Shown: positions 54,357 through 63,161 of the stretch, in pieces
Layout: each line of letters opens with the position of its first letter
Position numbering within the stretch: the first letter of the stretch is position 1
Assembly (NCBI RefSeq): GCF_000721265.1
Contig: NZ_JOFZ01000001.1
Coordinates: 682,001-746,000 of the forward strand
Reading direction: 5' to 3'
DNA from: Streptomyces sp. NRRL F-5126
Lineage (GTDB): Bacteria > Actinomycetota > Actinomycetes > Streptomycetales > Streptomycetaceae
Length of the DNA stretch: 64,000 nt
Position numbers and translations under genes: made by a program
Notes under the pieces: generated by a model
Databases searched by the model: none
Told to the model about the DNA's origin: nothing
The model's input: the letters and a program-made list of their open reading frames with translations, nothing else

Positions 54357-55327
54357 CCCAACCCGACCCCGGTCCAGTCCAGCGCGCGGTCCTCGCCGTG
54401 ATGGCCGGCCTTCCCATCCCCGACACCGCGCAGCAGAACCGGATGGACCCGTCAGTCCTGTCCGACGCCGTCGCGGTCTACAACCACGCGGGCCGAGAGG
54501 CGCTGTCCCGCAATGCCGCCGAGACCGACTGGTGGCAGGTCTACCTGCACTTCACCGACTGGACGAACGCCGACGCCGTCTTCCTCGCCCACGTCCTGCC
54601 GGTACTGCTCGAAGCGGAGACAGCGCGCACGATCGACGGCTGGTGGTACACGAGGAAGCACCCCTGCTGGCGCCTGCGGCTCCACGGGCTGTCCGGGCCA
54701 GAAGCCGAGCTCTCGCTCGGCGACAGCTTCGACCGCCTCGTCGCCTTCGGACAATTGCACCGGTGGTTGCCCGGCATCTACGAGCCGGAGACGGCAGCGT
54801 TCGGAGGCGAGGCCAGCATGACGGCCGCACACGCCCTGTTCGTCACCGACAGCCGGCAGGCACAGCGCCTACGAGACCGAAACGACCTGCCGGTCGGACC
54901 GCGGGAGTTGTCCGTGCTCCTCTGCACGATCATGATGCGCGCCGCCGGACTGGAGTGGTACGAGCAGGGAGACGTCTGGCATCGCGTCATCACGGACGAG
55001 CACCGTTCGGCCATCGGCGACGTACCGAGGGAACGCCTCGACGCCCGCGCCGGTGAAATACGTCCCCTGCTCCTGGCCGACGAAGGCGCCCTGCTGCGCC
55101 CCGGCGGCCTGCTGGAGCCGGTCGCCGAGTGGGCGACCGCCTTTCGCAACACGGGCCAAGCGCTCAGGCACGCCGTATGGGAAGGAACGCTCGATCGCGG
55201 GCTGCGGCAGGTCCTGAGCTACCACGTGATCTTCCACTGGAACCGACTCGGGCTGTCCATGCGAAGCCAGAGCGTATTGGCCTGGGCAGCCAGGTCGGCC
55301 GTCCTGCATCGGAAGAGGGAGGCTTGA
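54338..55327 (+). CDS. Stand-alone thiopeptide-type (SpaB_C) protein
   Basis: A 329-residue protein of the SpaB_C/thiopeptide-type bacteriocin family: WWQVYLHFTDWTNADAVFLAH, WWYTRKHPCWRLRLHGL, FGGEASMTAAHALFVTDSRQA and VLSYHVIFHWNRLGLSMR. The family catalyses glutamate elimination or, in other clusters, cycloaddition. Since LanB here already has a SpaB_C domain, this is a second copy with a probably different role, for example a scaffold or additional tailoring. ATG at 54338 is chosen (GGGA upstream); it overlaps lanC by 19 bp. It is the last gene of the operon. Confidence 0.87.
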   Translation: MSLDQLTQPDPGPVQRAVLAVMAGLPIPDTAQQNRMDPSVLSDAVAVYNHAGREALSRNAAETDWWQVYLHFTDWTNADAVFLAHVLPVLLEAETARTIDGWWYTRKHPCWRLRLHGLSGPEAELSLGDSFDRLVAFGQLHRWLPGIYEPETAAFGGEASMTAAHALFVTDSRQAQRLRDRNDLPVGPRELSVLLCTIMMRAAGLEWYEQGDVWHRVITDEHRSAIGDVPRERLDARAGEIRPLLLADEGALLRPGGLLEPVAEWATAFRNTGQALRHAVWEGTLDRGLRQVLSYHVIFHWNRLGLSMRSQSVLAWAARSAVLHRKREA

Positions 55328-55513
55328 GGTCCAGCGGTCATTCAGCTGAAGGTTCCCAGCTTCGTCTGCGGCACGTGCACCACCTCATCTGATCCGGCTG
55401 CAACTTCCTGCTGCCACTCGCCGTCATCGCACCGCGGTACTTCCGCCCGATTATCGGAATTCCGGTCGGTGTGGGACCCCAACGGCAGGCAGGAGAACAG
55501 TGCATGACGAGAG

Positions 55514-56284
55514 TCAGCTCGTGGTCAGTGCGGCGGCCGTCAGGCGGGCGAAGGTGTCGGGGGCGTCCAGCATGATGTTGTGCCCACAATCCGGTACGGG
55601 CACCACGCGAACGCCCCCCCACGTCATCTCGGGGCCTCCGAGTAGGGGTCCGTCGGCCGACGGGTATAGGAAGGTACGGGGGATCGCCAGGTCCCTCAGC
55701 AGGTATCGCATGGTGGGGCGGGTGGCACGGGCCAGATGGACCGCACTGCGATACAGCGCCTCCGGGCCCGCTAGGCGCATCGTCGCCCACCACTGCTCGC
55801 CCACCACATCCCTCAGCGTTTCCTGGCCGCCCGCGAGGAACTCCGCTTCCGACATCGCCGCGATCCCGCTGCTTCCGGCGGCTCCGCGAACCGGTGTCAC
55901 CGGGTCGAGGTTGCCATCAACGACCACGAGACGCGACACCAGTTCCGGATGCCGGGCCGCGAGCACGATCGCGACCGAACCTCCCATGCTGTGGGCGACC
56001 ATTTCGCCTCCCACCACCCCGGCCGCCCGCAGCGCGACGGCCAGCGCGTCGGCGTGCTCCTCCAGCGTGTACCCGAAATCCCGCGGCCTGTCGCTGATGC
56101 CAAACCCCAGCAGGTCAACCAGCAGCGACCTGCGCCCCGCCAACAGCGGATGCGCCACCGCCGCCGCGTAGTACGGCGGCGAACTCGCCCCCAGCCCGTG
56201 CAGGTACACCCGGGCCGGCTCGTCTCCCGGCACCTCCACCCAGCGGATCCGGTCTCCCTTACCCGTGACGGCAGCGTCGCGCAT
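55514..56284 (-). CDS. Alpha/beta hydrolase
   Basis: A 256-residue hydrolase. The oxyanion region is VYLHGLGASSPPYY, then LLVDLLGFGISDRP. The nucleophile elbow is VAHSMGGSVAIV (Ser near 98) and the His is in PDCGHNIMLDAP. The family acts on esters, lactones or amides; the substrate is unknown. ATG at 56284 follows GGGAGAGGAACGT. It reads toward the lanthipeptide operon and away from the ThyX operon, and could belong to either as a tailoring or deblocking enzyme. Confidence 0.85.
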   Translation of the reverse strand: MRDAAVTGKGDRIRWVEVPGDEPARVYLHGLGASSPPYYAAAVAHPLLAGRRSLLVDLLGFGISDRPRDFGYTLEEHADALAVALRAAGVVGGEMVAHSMGGSVAIVLAARHPELVSRLVVVDGNLDPVTPVRGAAGSSGIAAMSEAEFLAGGQETLRDVVGEQWWATMRLAGPEALYRSAVHLARATRPTMRYLLRDLAIPRTFLYPSADGPLLGGPEMTWGGVRVVPVPDCGHNIMLDAPDTFARLTAAALTTS

Positions 56285-56450
56285 ACGTTCCTCTCCCTTT
56301 CGGCCGTGCGGCCCCTTACCGGAACGGACGGCCGGAGTGCAGTTCTGTGCAACGCAGAATTATGGCCCTTTCGGGCCTCAGGGATCGACGTGAGGATCCT
56401 CGTGTGCGGCCGAGAACGAGCCGCGCATCACATAGTTCTGGGGGGAACAG

Positions 56451-56633
56451 ATGAAGCTCGAAAGAATCGTTCGCAGGACCGGCTTGGTCGCGGTCGGGCT
56501 CGCTGCCGCGATCGCTCTGGAGGCAGGCGCCGAAACCGCCGCAGGGACCGGGGGTCTCTACAGGACGGCGGCCCACGTCGCGGCCACGCAGTCGGCACCG
56601 GACGCCGCCCCATCCGACCCGGGCTGGGACTAA
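56451..56633 (+). CDS. Small 60-residue peptide with hydrophobic N-terminus
   Basis: A 60-residue peptide. It has a basic start (MKLERIVRRTG), a hydrophobic helix (LVAVGLAAAIALEAGA) and a polar Ala/Thr/Ser-rich tail ending SDPGWD. The ribosome site GGGGGGAACAG is strong. No Cys is present. It lies 98 bp upstream of thyX in the same direction and may share its promoter. It could be a secreted or membrane peptide or a precursor; I do not recognise the family. Confidence 0.55.
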   Translation: MKLERIVRRTGLVAVGLAAAIALEAGAETAAGTGGLYRTAAHVAATQSAPDAAPSDPGWD

Positions 56634-56731
56634 AGGCTCCCGTCGCCCACCACGTCCTACCGCCCTCGTCAACACCGTCGCACGGCGTGACAGAGGGAGA
56701 ACGGTACCTTTCACGAACCGAAGGACAACAC

Positions 56732-57490
56732 ATGAGTGTCGATCTGATCAACGAAGCCGCCTTGACGGCCTCGGATGACCCCTCCATCGAACTGCGCAGC
56801 GAGATCACCGTCGATCTGGTCGACGCCTCTGCCTCCGACATCGGCGTGGTGCGGGCGGCCCGGGTCTCGACAGCCGGCGAACGCGCTCACCGCGAGGAAC
56901 GCGGCGACGGGTACGTCGAGGGCCTGATCAACTACCTGATGCGCAGCCGGCACGGCAGCCCGTTCGAACACAATTCGATGACGTTCCTGATCAACGCGCC
57001 GATCTTCACCATCCGCCATCTGATGCGTCACCGCATGTGGTCGTTCAACGAGGAGAGCGCACGATACAAGGACCTGAAGTCGGTCTTCTACGTGCCCGCC
57101 AACGACAGGGCACTCAAGCAGATTGGCAAGCCCGGCCACTACCAGTACGTCAACGGCGACGCCGAGGACTACGAGCTGATGACCTTGTCGGTCACCACCG
57201 CCTACCGCGAAGCATTCGCCGAGTACCAGCGGATGCTGAACGCCGGAATCTCGCGTGAGCTGGCGCGCATCGTACTGCCGGTCGCGACGTTCTCGACGGT
57301 CTACGCCACCTGCAATGCCCGTGCCCTGATGCACTTCCTGGGGCTGCGCACCCATCGCGAGCACGCCACGTACGTCTCGCACCCGCAGCGGGAGACCGAA
57401 ATCGTGGCCGAGCGGATGGAATCAGAGTTCGCCCGCCTGATGCCGCTCACCCACGCGGCGTACGAGCGCTGCGGCCGGGTCAGTCCCTGA
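56732..57490 (+). CDS. thyX: Flavin-dependent thymidylate synthase (ThyX type)
   Basis: A 252-residue enzyme. The diagnostic motif RHRMWSFNEESARY matches RHRxxSxNExSxRY exactly. Also visible are HGSPFEHNSMTFLI, ISRELARIVLPVATFSTVYATCNAR and HFLGLRTHREHATYVSH. ThyX methylates dUMP to dTMP with FAD and methylenetetrahydrofolate. In nucleoside antibiotic clusters (polyoxin PolB) a ThyX relative methylates UMP instead. Here it is first in a run with a nucleotide N-glycosidase, an oxygenase and ligases, so a secondary-metabolism role is likely rather than housekeeping; that is inference. ATG at 56732 follows GAAGGAC. Confidence 0.93.
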   Translation: MSVDLINEAALTASDDPSIELRSEITVDLVDASASDIGVVRAARVSTAGERAHREERGDGYVEGLINYLMRSRHGSPFEHNSMTFLINAPIFTIRHLMRHRMWSFNEESARYKDLKSVFYVPANDRALKQIGKPGHYQYVNGDAEDYELMTLSVTTAYREAFAEYQRMLNAGISRELARIVLPVATFSTVYATCNARALMHFLGLRTHREHATYVSHPQRETEIVAERMESEFARLMPLTHAAYERCGRVSP

Positions 57491-57509
57491 CGAACCAAAG
57501 GCAGCTGAC

Positions 57510-58115
57510 ATGCGCATCACAATCTATGCAGGATCGGCCCGCGGCAACCGCCCGGTGTACGAGGAGTCCGCGCGACACTTCGCCCGTGAAGCCGTCGCCG
57601 GAGGCCACGAGATCATCTACGGCGGCGGGTCCGTCGGCCTAATGGGCGCCGTCGCCGATGCCGCCCTTGCCGCGGGGGGCCGGGTGACCGGAGTCATCCC
57701 CCGGTCCCTCGCTGACGCCGAGCTCCTTCATCCGGGCCTGACAAGCACCCACATTGTCGACTCTATGCACGAACGCAAACAGCTCATGGCGGAACTGGGC
57801 GAATGCTTCGTGGCACTGCCCGGTGGAGTCGGCACGATCGAGGAAGTTCTGGAGGTGTGGGCCTGGCTCGTCCTAGGCCACCACACCAAGCCGGTGGCGC
57901 TGATGAACGTGGACGGCTACTGGGACCGGCTCATACGGCTCACCCAGCGGATGTTCGCGAGCGGCTTCATGCGGCCCGAGGAGAGCGAGAGCCTGCTTGC
58001 CGTAGAGAACGCCAAGGAGCTCTTCAACGCGCTCCTCCTGTGGACACCACCACCAGCCCGCTGGCAGCCCGCCGCAGGCCTTCCGGCCTCCGCCGCACTG
58101 AGGAGAGAGTCATGA
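57510..58115 (+). CDS. LOG-family nucleotide N-glycosidase (phosphoribohydrolase)
   Basis: A 201-residue Rossmann-type protein of the LOG family. It has IYAGSARGNRPVYEESAR, IIYGGGSVGLMGAVADAAL, and the catalytic motif LPGGVGTIEEVLEVWAWL (PGGxGTxxE). LOG enzymes cleave the base-ribose bond of nucleoside 5'-monophosphates, releasing the free base and ribose 5-phosphate. It follows thyX by 19 bp and overlaps the oxygenase start as ATGA (58112-58115). In this setting it could release a methylated pyrimidine base; substrate preference cannot be read from the sequence. Confidence 0.88.
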   Translation: MRITIYAGSARGNRPVYEESARHFAREAVAGGHEIIYGGGSVGLMGAVADAALAAGGRVTGVIPRSLADAELLHPGLTSTHIVDSMHERKQLMAELGECFVALPGGVGTIEEVLEVWAWLVLGHHTKPVALMNVDGYWDRLIRLTQRMFASGFMRPEESESLLAVENAKELFNALLLWTPPPARWQPAAGLPASAALRRES

Positions 58116-59170
58116 CAACAGGCCTTACTTCGGCGACCGGTAAGGCTCAGGCCACCCCAGTCACCATTGTCGACGGTTACGTCCCGGTCATCGACCTCGG
58201 CCCATCACGAGTCGGAGGGCCCGAGGACCGCGTCCGGACCGCCGAGGCTATCGACGCGGTCTGCCGGACCAGCGGCTTCCTCGTCATCGTCGGGCACGGC
58301 GTACCGGAGGCGACGATCGCGGCGATGACGGGCGCCACTCAGCGATTCTTCGCCCTTCCGGCCGCGGAGAAACACGCGCTGCTCGCCGACCCGCACGACC
58401 CGCTGATGCGCGGTTTCGGCCGTCAAGGCAGTCTCGCCGCGTCAAACAGCGACGCGGCAGTCCTGCGGGAGCGGGCACTGCCGGACGTCTCCGAGACCTT
58501 CACCGTGAACCGGCTCGGCGAGGACACTGATCCCGGCGCTCTTCCCGCGGACGCCGACCCCCGGCTGCGCACGGCCAACCCGTGGCCCGAGCTGACTGGA
58601 TTCCGGACCGCCTACCAGGAGTACTACGCGGCCATGGAGGCTCTGGCTACCCGGATCATGCGGCTGTTCGCGCTAGCGCTCGAACTGCCGGAAGACTGGT
58701 TCGACGAGAAGATCGACCAGCACATGACCAACCTGACGGCGAACTACTACCCGCCGCAGCCGGTCACCCCGCAGGAGGGTCAACTGCGGAAAGGCCAGCA
58801 CAGCGACTGGGGGAGCCTGACGATCCTGCACCAGGACGACAGCCCCGGTGGCCTGCAGGTGCTGTCGTCCGAGGGGCAGTGGCTGGACGTTCCAGCTCTG
58901 GAGGGTTCCTTCGTCGTCAACATCGGTGACCTTATGGCGCGGTGGACCAATGACCGATGGGTCAGCACCGTACACCGCGTAGTCAATCCGCCGCGCGACC
59001 TGGCGCACCGTGAGCGGTACTCGTTCCCCTTCTTCCACCAGCCTAACTACGACGCGGTCATCGAGTGCATTCCGACCTGCGCCGGTGCCGGCGCCCGGAA
59101 GAAGTATCCGCCGGTGCGATCCGGCGAATACATCACCGGCAAGTTCCGCCGCGCGTACGGCGAGGCGTAA
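58112..59170 (+). CDS. 2-oxoglutarate/Fe(II) oxygenase, isopenicillin N synthase-like
   Basis: A 352-residue protein. It has the N-terminal DIOX_N part (VPVIDLGPSRVGGPEDR, FLVIVGHGVPEATI), the iron ligands HxD in GQHSDWGSLTIL and the distal His in VSTVHRVVNP, and the 2-oxoglutarate Arg in RERYSFPFFHQPN. The family includes thymine-7-hydroxylase, ethylene-forming and many tailoring oxygenases. It is coupled by ATGA to the LOG gene and sits before the exporter. An attractive but unproven substrate is a 5-methylpyrimidine methyl group. Confidence 0.9.
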   Translation: MTTGLTSATGKAQATPVTIVDGYVPVIDLGPSRVGGPEDRVRTAEAIDAVCRTSGFLVIVGHGVPEATIAAMTGATQRFFALPAAEKHALLADPHDPLMRGFGRQGSLAASNSDAAVLRERALPDVSETFTVNRLGEDTDPGALPADADPRLRTANPWPELTGFRTAYQEYYAAMEALATRIMRLFALALELPEDWFDEKIDQHMTNLTANYYPPQPVTPQEGQLRKGQHSDWGSLTILHQDDSPGGLQVLSSEGQWLDVPALEGSFVVNIGDLMARWTNDRWVSTVHRVVNPPRDLAHRERYSFPFFHQPNYDAVIECIPTCAGAGARKKYPPVRSGEYITGKFRRAYGEA

Positions 59171-59194
59171 GCACCACTGAGGAAAGGGTGTGAC

Positions 59195-60526
59195 ATGGCG
59201 TCGAGCGACGTCTCCACCGGACGCGGACGGCTGGTCCGGAGTCTCGGCCTGCCGGACGTGTCCGGTGCCGGTTCGTTCCTGACGGCCGGCCTGATCGACA
59301 GTTTGGGCAACGGCCTGGTGCTGGCGTTCCAGCTGGTGTACTTCGTCTCAACCACGTCCCTGTCGGCGGTGGAAGTCGGGTCGGCCATCACCCTCAGCCG
59401 CCTGCTCGCACTGCCGGCGCCCGCACTGATCGGTCCGCTGATGGACCGGTACGGACCCCGCATGGTGGTGGTCACCGGCAACGCCCTGTCCGCCCTCGCC
59501 TTCGGCGGCTTCCTGTTCGCGCATGACTTTGCACTCGTACTGATCACCGGCGTCGCGGTACAGGCCGGCGCGGCTATGTTCTGGACCGCCAACAGTGCCC
59601 TGACAGCGCTGGCCGCCCAGGGTAAGGACCGCACCCGGTGGTTCGGCCTGATCCGCGTCATTCGCAACGTTGGCCTGGGTCTGGGCGGCGCGGTCTCGGC
59701 GGCGGTCGTCGGCACGGCGGGCACGACGGGCCTACGGCTGCTGGTGGCGGCCAATGCCGTCTCTTATGTAGTCGCCGCGGTTCTGATCGCCCGTTGGCGG
59801 CCCCGAGGCGCTATCCCGGCCAGCCGACCCGGCGGTGCCGCGGCCGCCGTCGGCGTCGGGGACTCACCCGGGGCGCCTAGAGCCCAGTACGCCCTAGTGC
59901 TGCGCGACGGGACGTACCTGCGGCTCGTGGCGGTCAACCTCGTGTTCGTGCTCGCCGCGATGGTGCTGAGCATCCTCCTGGCGCTGTACACCGTAGAGGT
60001 GCTGCGAGCGCCCGCCTGGCTGGTCGGGGTCCTGCTGACCCTCAACACGGCGCTGGTGATCGGCGGCCAGTCGGTGGCAACCCGGTTCATCGAACGGAGG
60101 TCGCTCGCACGCGTCGCCGCTGTCGCCTCGGCGCTGGACGCGCTCGCCTTCCTCCTGCTGTCACTGCTGGGTGGCGGGCCACGCTGGATCACCTTCATTG
60201 GACTCTTCCTGGGTGTGATCGTCTTCACGTTTGGTGAGATCTTGGCGTCGCCCACGATGAGCGAACTCAGCGTCGTGCTGGCGGCGGATCACGCCCAGGG
60301 CAGATACTTGTCGATCTTCCAGATGTCGTGGACGGCCGGCATGGCCCTGGCCCCCTGGCTGTTCACCACACTTCTGAGCGTCGGCCCCCGGGTGCCGTGG
60401 CTCGTGTTGTGTGCGCTCAGCACGCTGGCTGTACCGGGAATGTACGGCCTGGCCCGGGAGATCGCCGCCCGGTCCGACTCGGCCGTCGGCACGAACGGCC
60501 GGAGTGAACCGGTCACCGCGCCGTGA
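59195..60526 (+). CDS. MFS transporter
   Basis: A 443-residue protein with about 12 hydrophobic helices: SLGNGLVLAFQLVYFVSTT, LIGPLMDRYGPRMVVVTG (motif A region), GVAVQAGAAMFWTANSALTAL, LVAVNLVFVLAAMVLSILLAL and LLSVGPRVPWLVLCALSTL. It is the MFS type found as the exporter in many small natural-product clusters. Its position between the oxygenase and the ligases suggests export of the cluster product and self-protection. ATG at 59195 follows GAAAGGGTGTGAC. Confidence 0.87.
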   Translation: MASSDVSTGRGRLVRSLGLPDVSGAGSFLTAGLIDSLGNGLVLAFQLVYFVSTTSLSAVEVGSAITLSRLLALPAPALIGPLMDRYGPRMVVVTGNALSALAFGGFLFAHDFALVLITGVAVQAGAAMFWTANSALTALAAQGKDRTRWFGLIRVIRNVGLGLGGAVSAAVVGTAGTTGLRLLVAANAVSYVVAAVLIARWRPRGAIPASRPGGAAAAVGVGDSPGAPRAQYALVLRDGTYLRLVAVNLVFVLAAMVLSILLALYTVEVLRAPAWLVGVLLTLNTALVIGGQSVATRFIERRSLARVAAVASALDALAFLLLSLLGGGPRWITFIGLFLGVIVFTFGEILASPTMSELSVVLAADHAQGRYLSIFQMSWTAGMALAPWLFTTLLSVGPRVPWLVLCALSTLAVPGMYGLAREIAARSDSAVGTNGRSEPVTAP

Positions 60527-60580
60527 GCCGCCAGGCGGCCACCTTCCTTCTGCTGAAACCGTAAATCCGGAGATGACTTC

Positions 60581-61822
60581 ATGAGAAAAACAGTTCTCCT
60601 CTTGGGAGCGGAGAGCAGCGCCGTCGAGGACCTGCTGACCGCTGCCAAGGACCTGGACATCACCGTCCACCTGGCTACCCACCGCGATGTGTACGACCGC
60701 TACCCACCGGAGCTGCGCGATGCCCTTGCCGGTGTGGTGTTCACCGACTTCCGGGCGCCGCGGGCCGCGCTGGAAGAGCTGGTGCGCTACGCAGAGGAGC
60801 ACCGGATCGGTGGGGTGGTGGCCGGCTGGGAGTTCCTGTCGCTGACGGCCACTCGGCTGGCTGGGCGCCTGGGGCTGCCCGGCCACGACGTGGCCGGGGC
60901 GGAGGCCGCGCGCAACAAATGGGAGATGGCACTGGCGTTCGCGGAACACCGTGTGCCGTCTCCCCGTTCACTTGCAGCGGTATCGGCGGAGTCTGCAGCA
61001 GCAGCGGTCAAAGCGGCTGGCTGGGACTTCCCCCTTGTCGTCAAGCCCGCAGAGAACGCAGGGTCAGTGGGTGTGACGGTGGTCGGGTCGTTCGCCGAGC
61101 TCCCGGCGGCGTTCGCGGCGGCCCGCGCGTGGACGGCCGAGTTCCCGTATGGCATCCCACTGGACACCAGTGTGCTGGTGCAGGAGTACCTGCACGGGCC
61201 GGAGTTCAGTGTGGAGAGCGTCGTCGCGGACGGGCATGCTGTCCACCTCGCGGTGACCAGGAAGCTCACCACCGGCGGCGACATCCGTGAGGAGCTGGGG
61301 CACACCGTGCCTGCCGAGCTCGACGCGGGACTGCGGGAGCGGATTCTCGACACGGCTGAGCGGGCTTTGTCGGCGCTAGGGTTGCGGAACGGCGTGGCAC
61401 ACACGGAATTGAAGGCGACCCCCGACGGGCCGCGTGTGATCGAGGTCGGTGCCCGGCCGCCCGGGGGACACATCGTCAAGGTCGTCGAACAGGCCCTGGG
61501 GGTCAGCGAGACGCGGGCCTATCTCCAAGTGGCAGTCGGCTTGGCTCCCGACGTGACGCCGTCTCGTCACGAGGGCGCCGCGATCCGGTTCCTGACGACC
61601 GAGGATTGCGGCACGTTCGCAGGGCTGACCGGTCCGGCGGACCGTCCCGGGGTCGCCGCCGTCCAGGCATACATGGCGCCGGGCGATCCGGTCGACCATG
61701 CGCACGAGCGGCACAGTCGCGTCGGGCACGTACTGGTGCGGGCGACCTCTGCGGCCGACGCGGACCGGATCGCCGAAGAGGTGGCCGCCGACGTGGCGAT
61801 CCGTGTGGAGCCACCGCGATGA
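60581..61822 (+). CDS. ATP-grasp ligase 1
   Basis: A 413-residue ATP-grasp enzyme. It has a PreATP-grasp N-terminus (MRKTVLLLGAESSAVEDLL), the ATP-binding block WDFPLVVKPAENAGSVGVTVV, VLVQEYLHGPEFSVESVV, and the metal/catalytic block HTELKATPDGPRVIEVGARPPGG. Such carboxylate-amine ligases form amide bonds via acylphosphates. Similarity to the third ligase in overall layout is visible (about the same motif order). Its stop overlaps the next start as ATGA. The substrates are unknown. Confidence 0.9.
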   Translation: MRKTVLLLGAESSAVEDLLTAAKDLDITVHLATHRDVYDRYPPELRDALAGVVFTDFRAPRAALEELVRYAEEHRIGGVVAGWEFLSLTATRLAGRLGLPGHDVAGAEAARNKWEMALAFAEHRVPSPRSLAAVSAESAAAAVKAAGWDFPLVVKPAENAGSVGVTVVGSFAELPAAFAAARAWTAEFPYGIPLDTSVLVQEYLHGPEFSVESVVADGHAVHLAVTRKLTTGGDIREELGHTVPAELDAGLRERILDTAERALSALGLRNGVAHTELKATPDGPRVIEVGARPPGGHIVKVVEQALGVSETRAYLQVAVGLAPDVTPSRHEGAAIRFLTTEDCGTFAGLTGPADRPGVAAVQAYMAPGDPVDHAHERHSRVGHVLVRATSAADADRIAEEVAADVAIRVEPPR

Positions 61823-63108
61823 CCCGGCTGGCCTTTCTGCGGTCCATAGAAATTCAACAGACCCGGCCCTATCTGGGAATGCTGCGCTACCGGTTCACCA
61901 GGGAAGGCATCGTCGCGCGACTGTTCCACACCGAGGGCGACTGCGGCCCGGAGGACTTCCCCGGTAGTGCGGAGCGCGTAGACCCCGGCGTCACCCCCGA
62001 CGTACTAGCCAGGCAGGTGCTTGCCTGGCGACCAGACGCCGTGGTCTCGCTGTCCATCCCGGACGAGAACGCCCTGAGGGACGCAGCTGTCAAGGAGCGG
62101 CTGGAGCGCCAGGGCGTTCCGGTGGTCATGCACGGCCTTGACACGGTCAACCTGCTGTCGAACAAGTGGGAGACCAAGCGGGTGATCGCCGAGCATGGGC
62201 TGGCGCAGCCGGACGCAGTCCTGCTCGACGGCGACCTGCTCAACGGCCGCGGCCTGCCGGTTCCGGCCTTCCGTGACGTGGTGCTGCACCAGGCCCAGTC
62301 ACTGGGCTACCCGCTGATCACCAAGCCGCTGTGGGACTGCCTGGGCAACGGGATGCACGTGCTGGCCGATGAGGATGAGCTGTCCGACTACCTGCGGCAG
62401 CCGTACAACGGGAACCTGATGCTGGAGCGCTTCACCCGCGGCGAGCTCTGTTCGGTCGAGGTGGTGGGGGCGCGGGGGCACTACGTGGTGCAGCCGGTGA
62501 TCTGGATGGGTCCGGCCGATGACGGACCGTCGTCGACATTCCAACGGCTGCGGTACGTGGCTCCGCGTCCCGAGGCCGACGCTGCCTTCGCACCGGTCGC
62601 CCAGCGGCTGGTGCGGCTGTGCCGGTCACTGGACATCGAGGGCGCTCTCGACATGGACATGATCTACGTTGACGGTGAATTCCACGTGCTGGAGATCAAC
62701 CCCCGGGTGTCGGGGGCGACGACGCTGGCAATCGCCGGTTCCGGACTCAACACCTACGACTGCCTGGTGTCCATGGCATGCGGCCAGTGGCCGCATCGAC
62801 TGCCAGCCGCAGCGGGTCAGGCGCGGATGATCGCTCTGCAGTTCCCCCTGTGTTCTTGCGGTGAGGACACCGACCGGCTTCTGGCGGACACGCTGGACCT
62901 GGTAAGGACGGCGACCTACCACATCGACGGTGTGAGCGTCCCGAACGCGGTGGTCACCTGCGCGTACGACGACGCGTTGCGACTGCCGCCCCGGCTGCGT
63001 GAACTAGTCGGGGCGGGTTGTCTGGACGCCTTGACAGCGCACCAGATCGAGAGCGTTGTCACCACGGCCGGGCGGCTCCCGGTCCCAGCTACACCGGCCG
63101 CCGGATGA
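61819..63108 (+). CDS. ATP-grasp ligase 2
   Basis: A 429-residue ATP-grasp enzyme of a different subtype. It has ATP-binding YPLITKPLWDCLGNGMHVL, LMLERFTRGELCSVEVVG, and catalytic DMIYVDGEFHVLEINPRVSG with the metal-binding E-x-N. The N-terminus starts MTRLAFLRSIEIQQTRPYLGM, and GLDTVNLLSNKWETKRVIAEHGL resembles the RimK/D-Ala-D-Ala-ligase-type region. It overlaps ligase 1 as ATGA (61819-61822), so both are made together. It probably adds an amino acid to the product of ligase 1 or prepares its substrate. Confidence 0.9.
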   Translation: MTRLAFLRSIEIQQTRPYLGMLRYRFTREGIVARLFHTEGDCGPEDFPGSAERVDPGVTPDVLARQVLAWRPDAVVSLSIPDENALRDAAVKERLERQGVPVVMHGLDTVNLLSNKWETKRVIAEHGLAQPDAVLLDGDLLNGRGLPVPAFRDVVLHQAQSLGYPLITKPLWDCLGNGMHVLADEDELSDYLRQPYNGNLMLERFTRGELCSVEVVGARGHYVVQPVIWMGPADDGPSSTFQRLRYVAPRPEADAAFAPVAQRLVRLCRSLDIEGALDMDMIYVDGEFHVLEINPRVSGATTLAIAGSGLNTYDCLVSMACGQWPHRLPAAAGQARMIALQFPLCSCGEDTDRLLADTLDLVRTATYHIDGVSVPNAVVTCAYDDALRLPPRLRELVGAGCLDALTAHQIESVVTTAGRLPVPATPAAG

Positions 63109-63161
63109 CACCCCCGCGGCCCGCGCCCCTGGCGCGGACTTGCCTGACGAAGGAGGAGAAT

